Positions 47,242 to 57,001 of a DNA stretch of 64,000 nucleotides are shown piece after piece; positions within the stretch are counted from its first letter, which is position 1, and each line of letters begins with the position of its first letter. The translations under genes were made by a program, and so were the position numbers. Source of the DNA: Scenedesmus sp. ARA3. Taxonomy: Eukaryota; Chlorophyta; Chlorophyceae; Sphaeropleales; Scenedesmaceae. Location of the stretch: positions 62,001-126,000 of the forward strand of contig RWJK01001818.1 of the NCBI GenBank assembly GCA_004335835.1, written 5' to 3'. The notes below the pieces were generated by a model. The model saw nothing but the letters and a program-made list of their open reading frames with translations, was not told where the DNA came from and made no database searches.

Positions 47242-48638
47242 TGCAGTTGTGGCAGCCAAGCACGGAAGTTTCGTCGTCAGCGAGAGGTTGGGGTAGGAGC
47301 TCACGAGTTGCGTGCTAATTTGGATGTTGCAGGTAGGTCGAGGTTACAAGTAAAACTTGGGAACATATTGTCCGGCCGTGCTTGTGCTTAAAATTGGACA
47401 GCTGCTGGCTGCAAGTCCGGGATCCCGCCAACGTCAGCTGCGTGACTAGCGCTTGGAAGGATCAACTGCTGCCTATGTAGAGTCGCTAACTCTGAAAGCG
47501 CCTGACATGCCACATTGAAACTTACTTTTGTAGCAATCTCTGACAGAAAAGGCGGTGCTAGGGCTTGGCAGCATGGCAAGAGGAAGTTGGGGTCCGCCAG
47601 CAGCTGCTGCTGCCGCAGTGTGCGGCACTACCACACCAATGCAGACACCTCTCCTGCGACAAGCTTTCCAGCGTCGACACAATAGATGATATGATCAGTG
47701 GGTTACGTGCCCCCCTCGTGTCACCTGAATGCGGTTGTGTGACTTGTCGAATGGCAGCAGCGGCATGGTTGCCACTGGCATGGCATGCCAGCCTGGGACA
47801 CAAGCTGAAGCGGCCGCCCAAACTGCCAACAGCTGCCGTGATGACTGAGTCGGGGCTAGCTAGACGCCAATTCCTGTACCACCTTTTTCTGTCACTGGCA
47901 ACTACTATGATAGGTGACAAATGCACAGATTCAACGACTGCAAGGCCCAAACACACCGCCCTCAAGCCCTACGAGTTCATCAATTTGCATCCGCAATGTG
48001 TTACAAACACAGCACCTACATTCAACCATCTTTTCGGTCACAGCAAACCACCAGCACCAACTCGGTACGTTGATTGCGCAAGCGTGCCATGCAATGCCGA
48101 GCGGCATGTTGTGCCTGCAAATATGTGCGGCACGCACTGCTCTGGCAAGACACACACATCAACAGCTGCTGAGACAGTGCCACACCCTCTGCAGACAGTA
48201 GCTGCATCCGCCAGGCCACTTTAGGGCCAAAACAGATTGACGTCTAGTATTGCGCTGTGCAGTTCTGAAGTTTGCAACCACATTCGTTGTCTCTACTGCC
48301 TGTACCTGTCTATGGACGCGTTCTGCTGCAAGTTTGCTATGGGGAGCGCAGCAACAAAAGAGCCCATGCAGGTCAGGCAAGTAGAGGATCTAGATACTAC
48401 CAATATGCAGCGGCAAGCAAGCTGTTCTAACAGCTGTCGGCTGCTGGCACAGCAAGTCTTGTCACGAACTACACAAAAAAGCACGAACTACTCAACAAAA
48501 AGTATGTACAACAGCAGTGTGTGTGCCAATTCATAACCTCACAACCTTTCCATGACAGAGTTGCCGTTGGCATGCTGTTTGTTCAAGACAATGTCCGATG
48601 TTTGTTGCGCGGCAGCCTCAACACCAGCGTGTGTCAGA
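47242..48638. other. Spacer between CRP3 and CRP2
   Basis: 1.4 kb between the CRP3 stop and the CRP2 start. An open frame at 47565-48224 (plus) lacks an early ATG, motifs or sensible composition and I do not call it a gene. No CRP relict seen. Confidence 0.45.
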
Positions 48639-49988
48639 TCACTTGGGAATAGCCATGACTGCCCTTGCACACAGCTCGTTGACCTCAGGGTAGAAGAAGT
48701 CGGCAAACTGCGGGGTTTCGCGCGACGTGGTGTTTTGGGGTTTTGTCGGCGGCGGTTGAAGGGCGAGTCACGTTGTTCCGGAGTGATGCGGGCAAGGGAT
48801 GCAAACAAGGCAGCAGGCAGGAAGCAGCACAGTCAGCCTGGGTTCAAGCAGACGATGCAAGCTGTTAGCAGCAAAAGAGACACGCCTAGCCAAAGAACAT
48901 CAATGTGAGCCAGGTTATGCAGTGCTCACATGCACACGGACCTTGTGGGTCCATACAGCGCACCATGCTACATGCAACCAGCGCAACAGTCCTTCCTCCC
49001 TGCACATGATCTTCTTTGCAGCCGCACCTGCCGCCTGCTGCCCTAGTTGAAGCCGTTGCATTGAAGGATGTGATGCGACATGCCAACAGTGCAATTCTCT
49101 TGACATATGTACACACACGCCAACCAGCCGCGCAGCCGCACCTGCTGCCTGTTGCACTGGTTGAAGCCGTTGAAGCTTGTCACGCTACATGCGAACAGCG
49201 CAGTTCCCTCATATAATATATACAATACACATACGCCAACCAGCTGCGCAGCCGCACCTGCTGCCTGTTGCACTGGTTGAAGCCGTTGAAGCTTGTCACG
49301 CATGCTCCCTTGCTTGCAGTCTCCTTGGCCTTGCTCTGGCAGGTGCCGTATGCGATGTTCTGGCACTGCTTGAAGCTGACCTTCACTGGGGGCTTGGGGC
49401 CGCCGATGGTGCGGCTGCCACCGCAGTACGTCTGCATGTGTAAACCAGAGCAGCAGCACACGCGAGTGGTTAGTGCCCAACCAGCAGCAGCGCAAAGGAT
49501 AGCACGACAGCTTGTGGGCACAGATTGTCTGTTTGGAGCTGGAGCAATGCAGCTGAAGTGCCTGGCAGCTGACCTGGACTGGCAATAAGGAGGACCCCCT
49601 TGTAGTCTTGCAAGCTAAAGCAGCACTCAAGCAGTTATGCTCAGGCTGATTGTTGGTGCAGGCAACTTGGCACTGTGTGTCACCTGGGTGGTCTTGCAGG
49701 CGTCCTGTTGATGGGTGGCGTGACGTGCAAATTACATAGTGCCCAGGGCGCAGAGGCGGGACAGCAGCAACAGCATCCAAGGAGCAGCAGCAGCAGCATC
49801 GATCAAAGTCAAAGTGAGTCAAAAGCCGTGTTAATGCAGTCCATGCTGCGCTGCTGGCAGGTGCCTGCATCATCAGTCAGCTGGTGCACTTGAGCCGTTG
49901 CCACCTGGCATCTGCGTGTAACATAGCGGGCCATTACAGGCTACTGCTGAGCACGCAGCACAGTACCTGTGTCAACTACGCTGCAGGC

Positions 49989-50031
<43 letters not shown>

Positions 50032-50474
50032 CACCTTGCCAATGTTCACGCCGTAGCTCTCGCCCCTCTTCTTGCAGTCGTTGATGTCGATGCCGCAAGA
50101 CGGCTTGCACTGCGAGTAGCAGTTGTTGGTCTTGCAGTCCTGCAAGTTGCAGCAGCACCATCAGCGCAAGGCAGTCAGGGACAGCGCCAGACACACTGCG
50201 CTGAGGCATGCGCTAACTGTGCAGCAGCACTGGTGACGCTGGTAACAGTGCTGCTAACCATCTGATTCGACGCTGCTGCTTGCTCAAGCACTGCACTTCT
50301 ATTAGCTGCCGACAATACGGCAGTGTTGCAACAATTGTGGCTCAGCAGGAACCTTCCTCGGCACCGATGTCATTATCTTTGCTGCTCAGCTGCTCTCACC
50401 TTGCACTCAATGCAGGGCTGGGCTGCGACCACGGCCACGAGGGCCACCAGGACCAGCACGCGAACCAGAGACAT
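48639..50474 (-). CDS. CRP3: secreted 14-cysteine protein
   Basis: Five exons (50474-50400, 50139-50035, 49704-49684, 49431-49258, 48707-48639) close in phase to 147 residues, the shortest paralogue. Signal peptide MSLVRVLVLVALVAVVAAQ is followed directly by PCIECKDCKTNNC. The rest of the framework is intact: YSQCKPSC, NDCKKRG, GKDACKTT, TYCGGSR, CQNIAYGTC, GACVTSFNGFNQC and FYPEVNELC (14 cysteines). Two structural differences from CRP1/2: the intron before the DAC motif sits five codons further 3' (after NIGK), and the intron between FKQ and CQN is missing, so exon 4 is a fusion of CRP1 exons 4 and part of 5. The last intron contains echoes of the exon end. Head-to-head with the aquaporin gene, 1.07 kb away. 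Function unknown. Confidence 0.88.
49015..49300 (-). repeat. CRP3 exon echo, three copies of the FNGFNQCNRQQ exon end
   Basis: The donor end of exon 4 (about 49243-49300) recurs at about 49128-49185 with few changes (SFNGFNQCNRQQ kept) and at about 49015-49072 with several. Spacing is about 115 bp; each copy retains the GTGCGGCTGCG donor region. Confidence 0.9.
49991..50030. repeat. (CAG)n microsatellite
   Basis: Thirteen uninterrupted CAG units in CRP3 intron 2, immediately after the exon 2 donor in transcript sense (read as CTG). Confidence 0.95.
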
Positions 50475-51545
50475 TTTCAAAAGATAGTTTCCTGCATTGC
50501 ACGGTGCGTCACGACAGGGAAAGCGTACAAAGCGGCGGTGTCACCGGTGACCACGTCCGTTGCTTTTCGGAGCTGCTAGACACGCTGATCATGATCGAAC
50601 CCAGTGAAAGTAGCAAAAGAGAGTGCGATAATTGTTCTGAGAGTTGCGTGGAGCTCAGGACACGCCCTGCCGCTCACCAAGATTACGACCCGGCAGACAC
50701 TTGCTGTGGTGACCGGCTGCTACCCTTCCTGTAGGCTGGAAACGAGCCTGAATGTAAAGTTTCTGAGTGGCAGTGTGGTGGAAGTGCAGCTGCATATCGA
50801 GTAAAGGTAGCTGGTTACTGTCATGATCCAGGGTACAGTCACCTCGTGCTCACCTAAAGGGGGTTCTTCCGCAACAAAAAAGCACTTCTCTACCGAATAT
50901 ACTGCTGCATCGGAGGCTGCAGCGGCCGAGGCTGTGCGCAGCATCGGTGGCACTAGACTAACTGCTTCTGCAGGATGATCGCCCTTACATATGTCGCGAG
51001 GGCTCATTGGCCGCTAGTTTCATGCTAAATACATCAACAGAATGTGTAAAGTTTTGTTTTCGCTGGACAATTGGTCATCCAACAACGGGAATCATGCTTT
51101 CATCAGATCATTGGACACGCCGCTTACACTCGCCGTAAACACTCCTCGCGTGCAACGCCATAGACAATATACGCTGCTTGGATTACGTATCAGAGCTCAC
51201 ACATTACTGCCTCCGGCATCACAGCTTCGAAACAGCAACCGGCACAGCAGCGTCTCTGCTTACGGTACCTTTTGACCACACATTCATACAGAATGATGCC
51301 CACAAGCTCCCGCAACAGGCACTTGGATAGGCCCTGGATGCTTCGGGAGGACATTGTCGGTGCAAGCAGCGCTTCAGCAGAGTGAGTGGGCCAGGGCACA
51401 GTCAGCGCTGATTGAGCTGCAGCTGGGCCAGCTAAGCAGTGGCTGGCATTGCGAAGCATGCATTGGCGTTTGACAGGTGCATGCTCCAGATAGAAAGACT
51501 CCAATGCAGTTTGATTTGTGCAGTGTTGCTACAGTCACAGCGAAT
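50475..51545. other. Divergent intergenic region (CRP3 / aquaporin)
   Basis: Presumably carries both promoters. A minus-strand ORF of 95 codons at 50720-51007 starts with a real ATG (MSPRDICKGDHPAEAV) but has no recognisable motif; I leave it uncalled. Confidence 0.45.
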
Positions 51546-54500
51546 ATGTCGGGAACAGGCACAGCAGGTTTCCCAGAGGATCCTCGTCAGGCAACAGCGG
51601 CCCATGCATGGTGGCGTGTTGGTCATGCATGCAGCGCCATAGCAGCAGCAGTGCTGCAGAGTCGACAGTCGAGCTGAGCATTTGCTGGCCAGCTCTATGG
51701 CCAATGATATGCATGCCGTTTTCTACTGCTATCCATTAAGCATGCTGGATCAAATGTGGACAAATGTGCGCATGCATGCATGCATGCATGCAGAGCATGT
51801 GCTGTACACAGCACCGCAGCACTGCAAACAGCGTGATTGCTGTGCAATGCACCTTCCATGCCGGCAGTGCAGCCCATCAATTTGTCTTGGGAGTGCTGCC
51901 AAATTGCGCATGCCGCAACTCACAAACATGCCCTGCTGCCCTACTTTCAGGTTCCTTGGCACTCTGCTGCTGCAACTGTTTGCGGGGTCGACTCTGGTGC
52001 CCCTGCGCATTGCTGCCGTCTTCGCCGCGCTCAGTGAGCGTCCTGCAAGTCGGACGAGTCTCAGCGTGCCTGACAACTCTGCCACATGTAGTGGTGTACA
52101 GCAGTCAACTGTGCAATCTCTGCTGTTCCAAGCCGGCACTACACAATTGCGCCCACAGCATCACACAGTGCTCACCACGATCACCATATGCATTGCTGCT
52201 CGTGCCAGCCAACGAGCTACATGGCTGCCGGACGCTCTGTCTGCGTGCTATTGCCTGCAGTGGCCACGTTTGCGCGCCACTCTGGCGGCCGCCTCAACCC
52301 ACACACCGCAGCACCACACCCTGTTTTGCCAGCCTCATCACATGCACTGTTGCCCGTGCTAGCCATACTGTGCACATGCATTGCTGCCTGCCGCGTAACC
52401 AAAAGCCCGACTTCTGCGTGCTGCCCTGCCCCCCCGCTACACAGTGGCCACGTTTGCGCGCCACTCTGGCGGGCACCTCAACCCCGGCATTAGTCTGGCT
52501 GCTGCACTGTCAGGCCACTTGGCCTGGGCCCCTGCAGCCATGTACATGCTGGCGCAGGTGCGGCCTGCTGTGTGCCCGCTTGCCCTGTGTATGTGTTCGT
52601 TAGGGTGCTTCATTGGCATGTTGCAACGCTTCTGCTAGCTGGGCACATGACCATGCTGTCAAATGCTTCTGTAGCAGGCAGTGAGTCTGCTGCTGCGCAT
52701 GGCCTGGGCCCCTGCAGCCATGTACATGCTGGCACAGGTGCGGCCCACACACTGCGCTGTGCAGCATGCTGTGCCTTGCGTCAAATGCGTCTGTAGCAGG
52801 CAGTGATTCTGCTGCGCATGGCCTGACTGTCCCCGCAGCCGTGTACATGCTGGCACAGGTGCGGCCTGCCGTGCATGCAGCTCCCAGCGCTGTTCTGCGC
52901 TAACATGAATAAGCTGGTGGGACCCTGCAGCCTCCTGCTGGCTGAGAACGTGTCAAATGATTTGACGTGAGGGCTGCCAGTGTCGGCTCGGATAGCAAGC
53001 ATGTCAACAGACAAGCTGTTTTTACAGCATGACAGCAAGGTGGATCTCCATACATTGAGATATACAAATGCCTTGCGCTTGTTGTACTGCAGGTGCTGGG
53101 CGCTCTGGCTGGTGCGGCGCTGCAGGTGCTGCTCACCCCTGGCCTCTCCTTTGGCGCAACATATGAGCCCTCCTGCCACGCACCCGCACAGGCAAGCTGC
53201 TGCAGCCATTGGTGACGTTAGCCGTGTGCATTTTGCATATGATGCTTCTGGCTATAATGTAGTTGTGCAGCATCTATGTACAGAGGCAGCGCTGATTGCA
53301 TGCACGTGCTGCTGCTGCCTCCCCCCATGTCTGGAGGCGTAGCCTGCCTTTTTGCGTGTGTTGTCCTGCCTGGGTGGCCAATGCACCTGCATGACGCTCA
53401 TCTGTTGCCGCCACGCTGTCAAGCTCGCTATGTATTGCAGCGTGTCAACAACTGCACGCTGCTGCTGCTGCTGCTGCTGCTGCCGCGCATATCCATTAAG
53501 CAGGGCCTGGGCGGCACTCCGCTGTTCTTTTGGGAGGCGCTGGCCGCGTTTGTGTTTGTGTACGCAGCCTACCCTGCGCTGTTTGTGCGGCCCAGCTACG
53601 GCTCCTTTGGGCCGCTCTACGTGGGGCTCGCGCTGTTCGCGGTGCTGTCCACAGGTGAGCGGTGTGGGGTTTGGGGCTTTAAGTGTAGGTTTAGTTTTAG
53701 GCGTAATGCAGACTCAAGCAGCCAGCTCAGCTATGGCGCCTTCGGGCCTCTTTACGTTGAGGGTGCGCTGATCGCCGTGCTGTCCACAGGTGAGCAGGCA
53801 GGTGCTAATCTTGGCAGCCAACACTGTGTTAGTGTGTGTATGTGGATGTGGCTGAACCCCGCGATGGCGTTTGTCAGCCGCACTGTTCACAGTTGCCTGT
53901 GACACACCTCGTTGAAACAGGCTTTTCTCTTTGTTGTGTGCTGCAGGTGGCGCCTTCACCGGCATGTCCCCGCTCAACCCCGCGATGTCGTTTGCTGGCA
54001 CCCTGGTGTACGACTGCGAATGGCGCTACGTGTGGATGTACGTGCTGGGACAGTACACAGGTGAGCCTCAGCAGCCGGCAGCGGCTGCTGCTGCTGCTGC
54101 TGCTGCTGGCGCTGCTTGCTTTACAGATTTGCACTGTGCACTCGAACGGTGCTACTAGTAGTACAACAAGCATGTGCAGCGCAGCAGAGCCGCTGCAGTT
54201 CCTCAAGACTGCTTGCACAGTTACTCCCCTAGGCTGCAGGTGCCCGCTTCGCTGCACTGCTGGCTGCTGGGCATGTATGTATGGCATCGGCCCCATGCAC
54301 CTCTCAAAACCTGAGCGACCCACCTATGTTTATGTCTGTCTGCTGCAGGTGCTGGGCTTGCTGCGCTGCTGGCTGTTGGCGTGTATGGCATCGGCCCCAT
54401 GTACCTCTCAGAGGCAGAGCGCGCCAACTACGTTGCGCTGCATGGCGGCCCAGAGACCGGCCTGTCTGGCGGGGCTGGCGGCATGCTGTCTGGGCAGCAG

Positions 54501-54581
54501 CAGGGTGGTGTGGCTGCGCCTGCAGGCTCACAGGGCATGGGCGTGGGCATGGGCACTGCAGGTGTGGCAGGCACATTTTGA
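51546..54581 (+). CDS. Aquaporin / major intrinsic protein, SIP-like
   Basis: Seven exons (51546-51610, 51951-52033, 52445-52557, 53093-53191, 53504-53654, 53947-54060, 54349-54581) close in phase to 285 residues. Membrane segments follow the MIP pattern: FLGTLLLQLFAGSTL (helix 1), then half-helix B with GGHLNPGISLA, VLGALAGAALQVLL (helix 3), FFWEALAAFVFVYAAY (helix 4), GPLYVGLALFAVL (helix 5), half-helix E with GMSPLNPAMSFAG, and VWMYVLGQYTGAGLAALLAV (helix 6). The first box is NPG (about residues 62-64) instead of NPA; the second is a standard NPA (181-183). Variant first boxes and the 'TG..LNPA..F' context recall plant SIP-type aquaporins. A Gly/Met-rich tail follows. It should conduct water or small solutes; selectivity and membrane are not readable. 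Intron 4 uses a GC donor (CAG|GCAAGC). The first exon is the least certain; an alternative start is 51910. Confidence 0.87.
51771..51792. repeat. (CATG)n / TGCA palindromic tetranucleotide tract
   Basis: CATGCATGCATGCATGCATG-type run in aquaporin intron 1; self-complementary. Confidence 0.95.
52258..52868 (+). repeat. Aquaporin exon 3 echoes (both sides)
   Basis: The start of exon 3 (GCCACGTTTGCGCGCCACTC, 52447-52466) has an upstream echo at about 52260-52300, GGCCACGTTTGCGCGCCACTCTGG-type sequence ending HSGGRLNP. The end of exon 3 (GCAGCCATGTACATGCTGGC plus donor) has two downstream echoes at about 52707-52745 and 52833-52868. Confidence 0.87.
53588..53795 (+). repeat. Aquaporin exon 5 echo (donor side)
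   Basis: The exon end encoding YGSFGPLYVGLALFAVLSTG plus GTGAGC (about 53595-53660) is repeated at about 53731-53795 as YGAFGPLYVEGALIAVLSTG plus GTGAGC. Confidence 0.9.
53843..54000 (+). repeat. Short echo of the aquaporin NPA exon
   Basis: A fragment reading CTGAACCCCGCGATGGCGTTTG (about 53851-53872) matches the NPA-box codons CTCAACCCCGCGATGTCGTTTG in the real exon (about 53974-53995). Confidence 0.75.
54232..54415 (+). repeat. Aquaporin exon 7 echo (acceptor side)
   Basis: The exon 7 start with its CTGCAG acceptor (54343-54415) has a diverged copy at about 54232-54308; GGCATCGGCCCCATG is shared. Spacing about 110 bp. Confidence 0.85.
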
Positions 54582-55131
54582 ACGTGTTGAGAAATGGAGC
54601 TGAGGCGCTTTTTCCAAGCCGTTCACATCGTGTGCGACTTGGAGGCTGTTGTTGGGCAGGTGTGCAGGAAGCATACAGCAGGGCATCATCATACAGCAGG
54701 GCAGTGGGATGTTGCACATCACTGTGGTGGCTTGTTGGCTGTGGTGGTGGTGCTGCTGCTGCTGTGACGGCTGTCAGGGCAGCAACAAGGTGGCGTGGCA
54801 GCGCCTGCAGGCTCACAGGGCGTGGCCATGTCCTCTGCAGGTGTGGCAGGCACGTTCTGAACGTGTTGAGAATGGGAGCTGGGGCGCTTTTTCCACGCTG
54901 TTCTCACTGTGTGCGACTTGGAGGCTGTTGTTGGCAGGTGTGCAGTAAGCATTCAGCAGGGCAGTGCAGTGGGATGTTGCACATGGCTTTGGTGGCTTGC
55001 TGGCTGTGGTGGTGGTGCTGCTGCTGCTGCTGTGACGGCTGTCAGGGCAGCAGCAGGCTGGCGTTGCTGCACCTGCAGGCTCACAGGGCATGGGCATGGG
55101 CACTTCAGGTTTTGCAGGCACCTTTTGAGGG
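54504..55131 (+). repeat. Aquaporin terminal-exon echoes beyond the stop codon
   Basis: The last ~90 bp including the stop (54504-54594) recur at about 54786-54872 and 55055-55131. Both copies keep GCCTGCAGGCTCACAGGGC-like sequence and end in GTF-stop or equivalent. The spacer itself is repeated (GGTGGCTTG..GCTGTGGTGGTGGTGCTGCTG at about 54727 and 54988), so the unit is about 265-280 bp. Confidence 0.88.
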
Positions 55132-57001
55132 CCTCCAGAACGAGACAGAATGAGAGAGGGTAGTAATATGTTGCACAATGGTTGTTACTTGCCTTCATCC
55201 AAGGTGTTGGTGCGACCTGGAGGCTGTTGATGGGCAGGTGTGCAGTGAGCCGCGAACTGCATTGTGCAAAATGCTGGTGCAATTTGAGCGCATGAATACG
55301 CCTGGTTGCCGCCTTTGCTGGAGGTTGGGTTACCATGTGCAATGGCTGTTAGATGCATAGGGACAAGATTCAGGTGCATACGTAGTTGCAGTTGTCAGAC
55401 TCTGATATGCCATTTTCGGTTATGTTGAAGCAAGCATCCACAAAGCCGCAGCAGCATCCATACAGCTGCTGCTGCCTCTGCTGCTGCCAGAGACCCAACC
55501 TTGAGTTTGGCTGACTAAGTTGAGTTGAATTGGTTGCGTTGATGGGTTGGACCAATCGGCAGCTGTTTAGGCGTTGATGCTATGGCTTGATGGGTAACAT
55601 GATGATGATGATGGCAGCTGTTTGCAGAATCGCTGAAGTGCTATACGTCATGTTCAGCACAGCACATGACCCTTTTTTCAGCTGCTTGTGCTACTCTGCT
55701 AAGCAGCGAACTGCAGTAAGATGTCTGTCTCAGATAGGCTGTGGTGTTCTCCTACGCGTCAGGTGTGCCAGGGCTAGTGTTGTACAGAGATGGCTAGCCA
55801 GTGCCCAGCCATAGCCTTCCGCACATATCAAGGCTGGTGTACAGTGTGGTTCCTGCATGGCCCATGCACCTGTTGGGAGGCAAGCAGCAATGCTCAAGCT
55901 TTGGTTTTTTTGCGTGGGAGCAAGCAGACTGCACTGCGTGCTGAGAGTGCTATCAGGTGCCTTTGCGTTCTCTGGCTGCCCCCCTTGAGACAGGAAGCTC
56001 TGTAACACCAATCTTGTTGTGATGAGGTGACAATGCCTTGTGGCGCTGAGCATCACCACGTTATCAATCAAGCCATACATAAGACGGCATGAGCTCCCTC
56101 CCCTTCCCCCTTCGCCTGTTCTTTCAGCCGCTCCTGTGGGGCGCGGGGCCGATAACGACGTTGCTATGGCTTAAATGGTAACATGATGATGATAAGACGG
56201 CATGAGCCCCTGGGCCAGCACCCCACTAAAGAGACAGGATTGTGGCGCAGTGCCTGCAGTAAAGCTGCATTGCAGCAGCAGGACGATGGCAGCCAGAGTG
56301 CGCTAAGCATGCAGATGTTGGGATTGCAGTGCAGGGCAAAGCCTGCTTTTCAACGCTGCGCATGGACTGGCGTCGTGTGCTGCGACATCCTGCATGCAGC
56401 AGCGTCACATGCATTCACACCTGCTGGCGCAATCCCAGATGCAGCGGAAGCGCATGTTTCAACGCCCGCGTAACAGCGCAACAACCACTCCGGCAGTGGC
56501 ACAGCACCTTTTTCAGTGCTGGATCCTCATGAAATCTCCTGCCAAATGCTGCTGGCCACACCCGATACCAATGGCGTAGGCTAATTCAGCCGTACTGCAT
56601 TCATGACACTGTCTGCTGGCAGCAGCGGGCGATGGCACTGTTGCCATGAAGGAACATTGTAAGTAAAGCAGCAGCAGCAGCACAACTTGCAAGCATCAAA
56701 TCAGTGGTCCGAATGGCATTGCTATTGCTACAACACAGCAGACGTTAGGCGCATGCAGCTTGTGTTGCCGTACAGAGGGCGCATCTGCATGTCCCTGCCA
56801 TAATACCATGTGCATGTGCTAGCATGCCGGCGTTGTTTGACTGGCCTGTCCATGCTATCTGCACATCTGTGTATGCCATGCTGTTGATGCTATCTAGCAC
56901 TCGTGAACACCATCAGCAATGCATGGAATGCACATGGCCATCATGTCACACACAACAAACCTAAAGCCCTGATGCTGCTCCAGCAGCATGCGCCCTGTCG
57001 C
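55132..57001. other. Intergenic stretch without recognisable genes
   Basis: 1.9 kb between the aquaporin end echoes and the glycosyltransferase stop. A pair of related ~35-bp segments around ATGGCTTGATGGGTAACATG (55581) and ATGGCTTAAATGGTAACATG (56165) and a repeated AAGACGGCATGAGC (56081, 56195) are the only structure I see. Confidence 0.45.

Noticed and set aside
47565..48224. 219-codon plus-strand ORF between CRP2 and CRP3
   Set aside because: It opens at TTG, lacks motifs, and its composition matches non-coding DNA of the region.
6402..55131. Exon echoes as separate pseudogenes or paralogous genes
   Set aside because: Each copy covers only one exon end plus adjoining intron, is adjacent to its source and never includes a second exon, so it is local tandem duplication and not gene or retro-copy.
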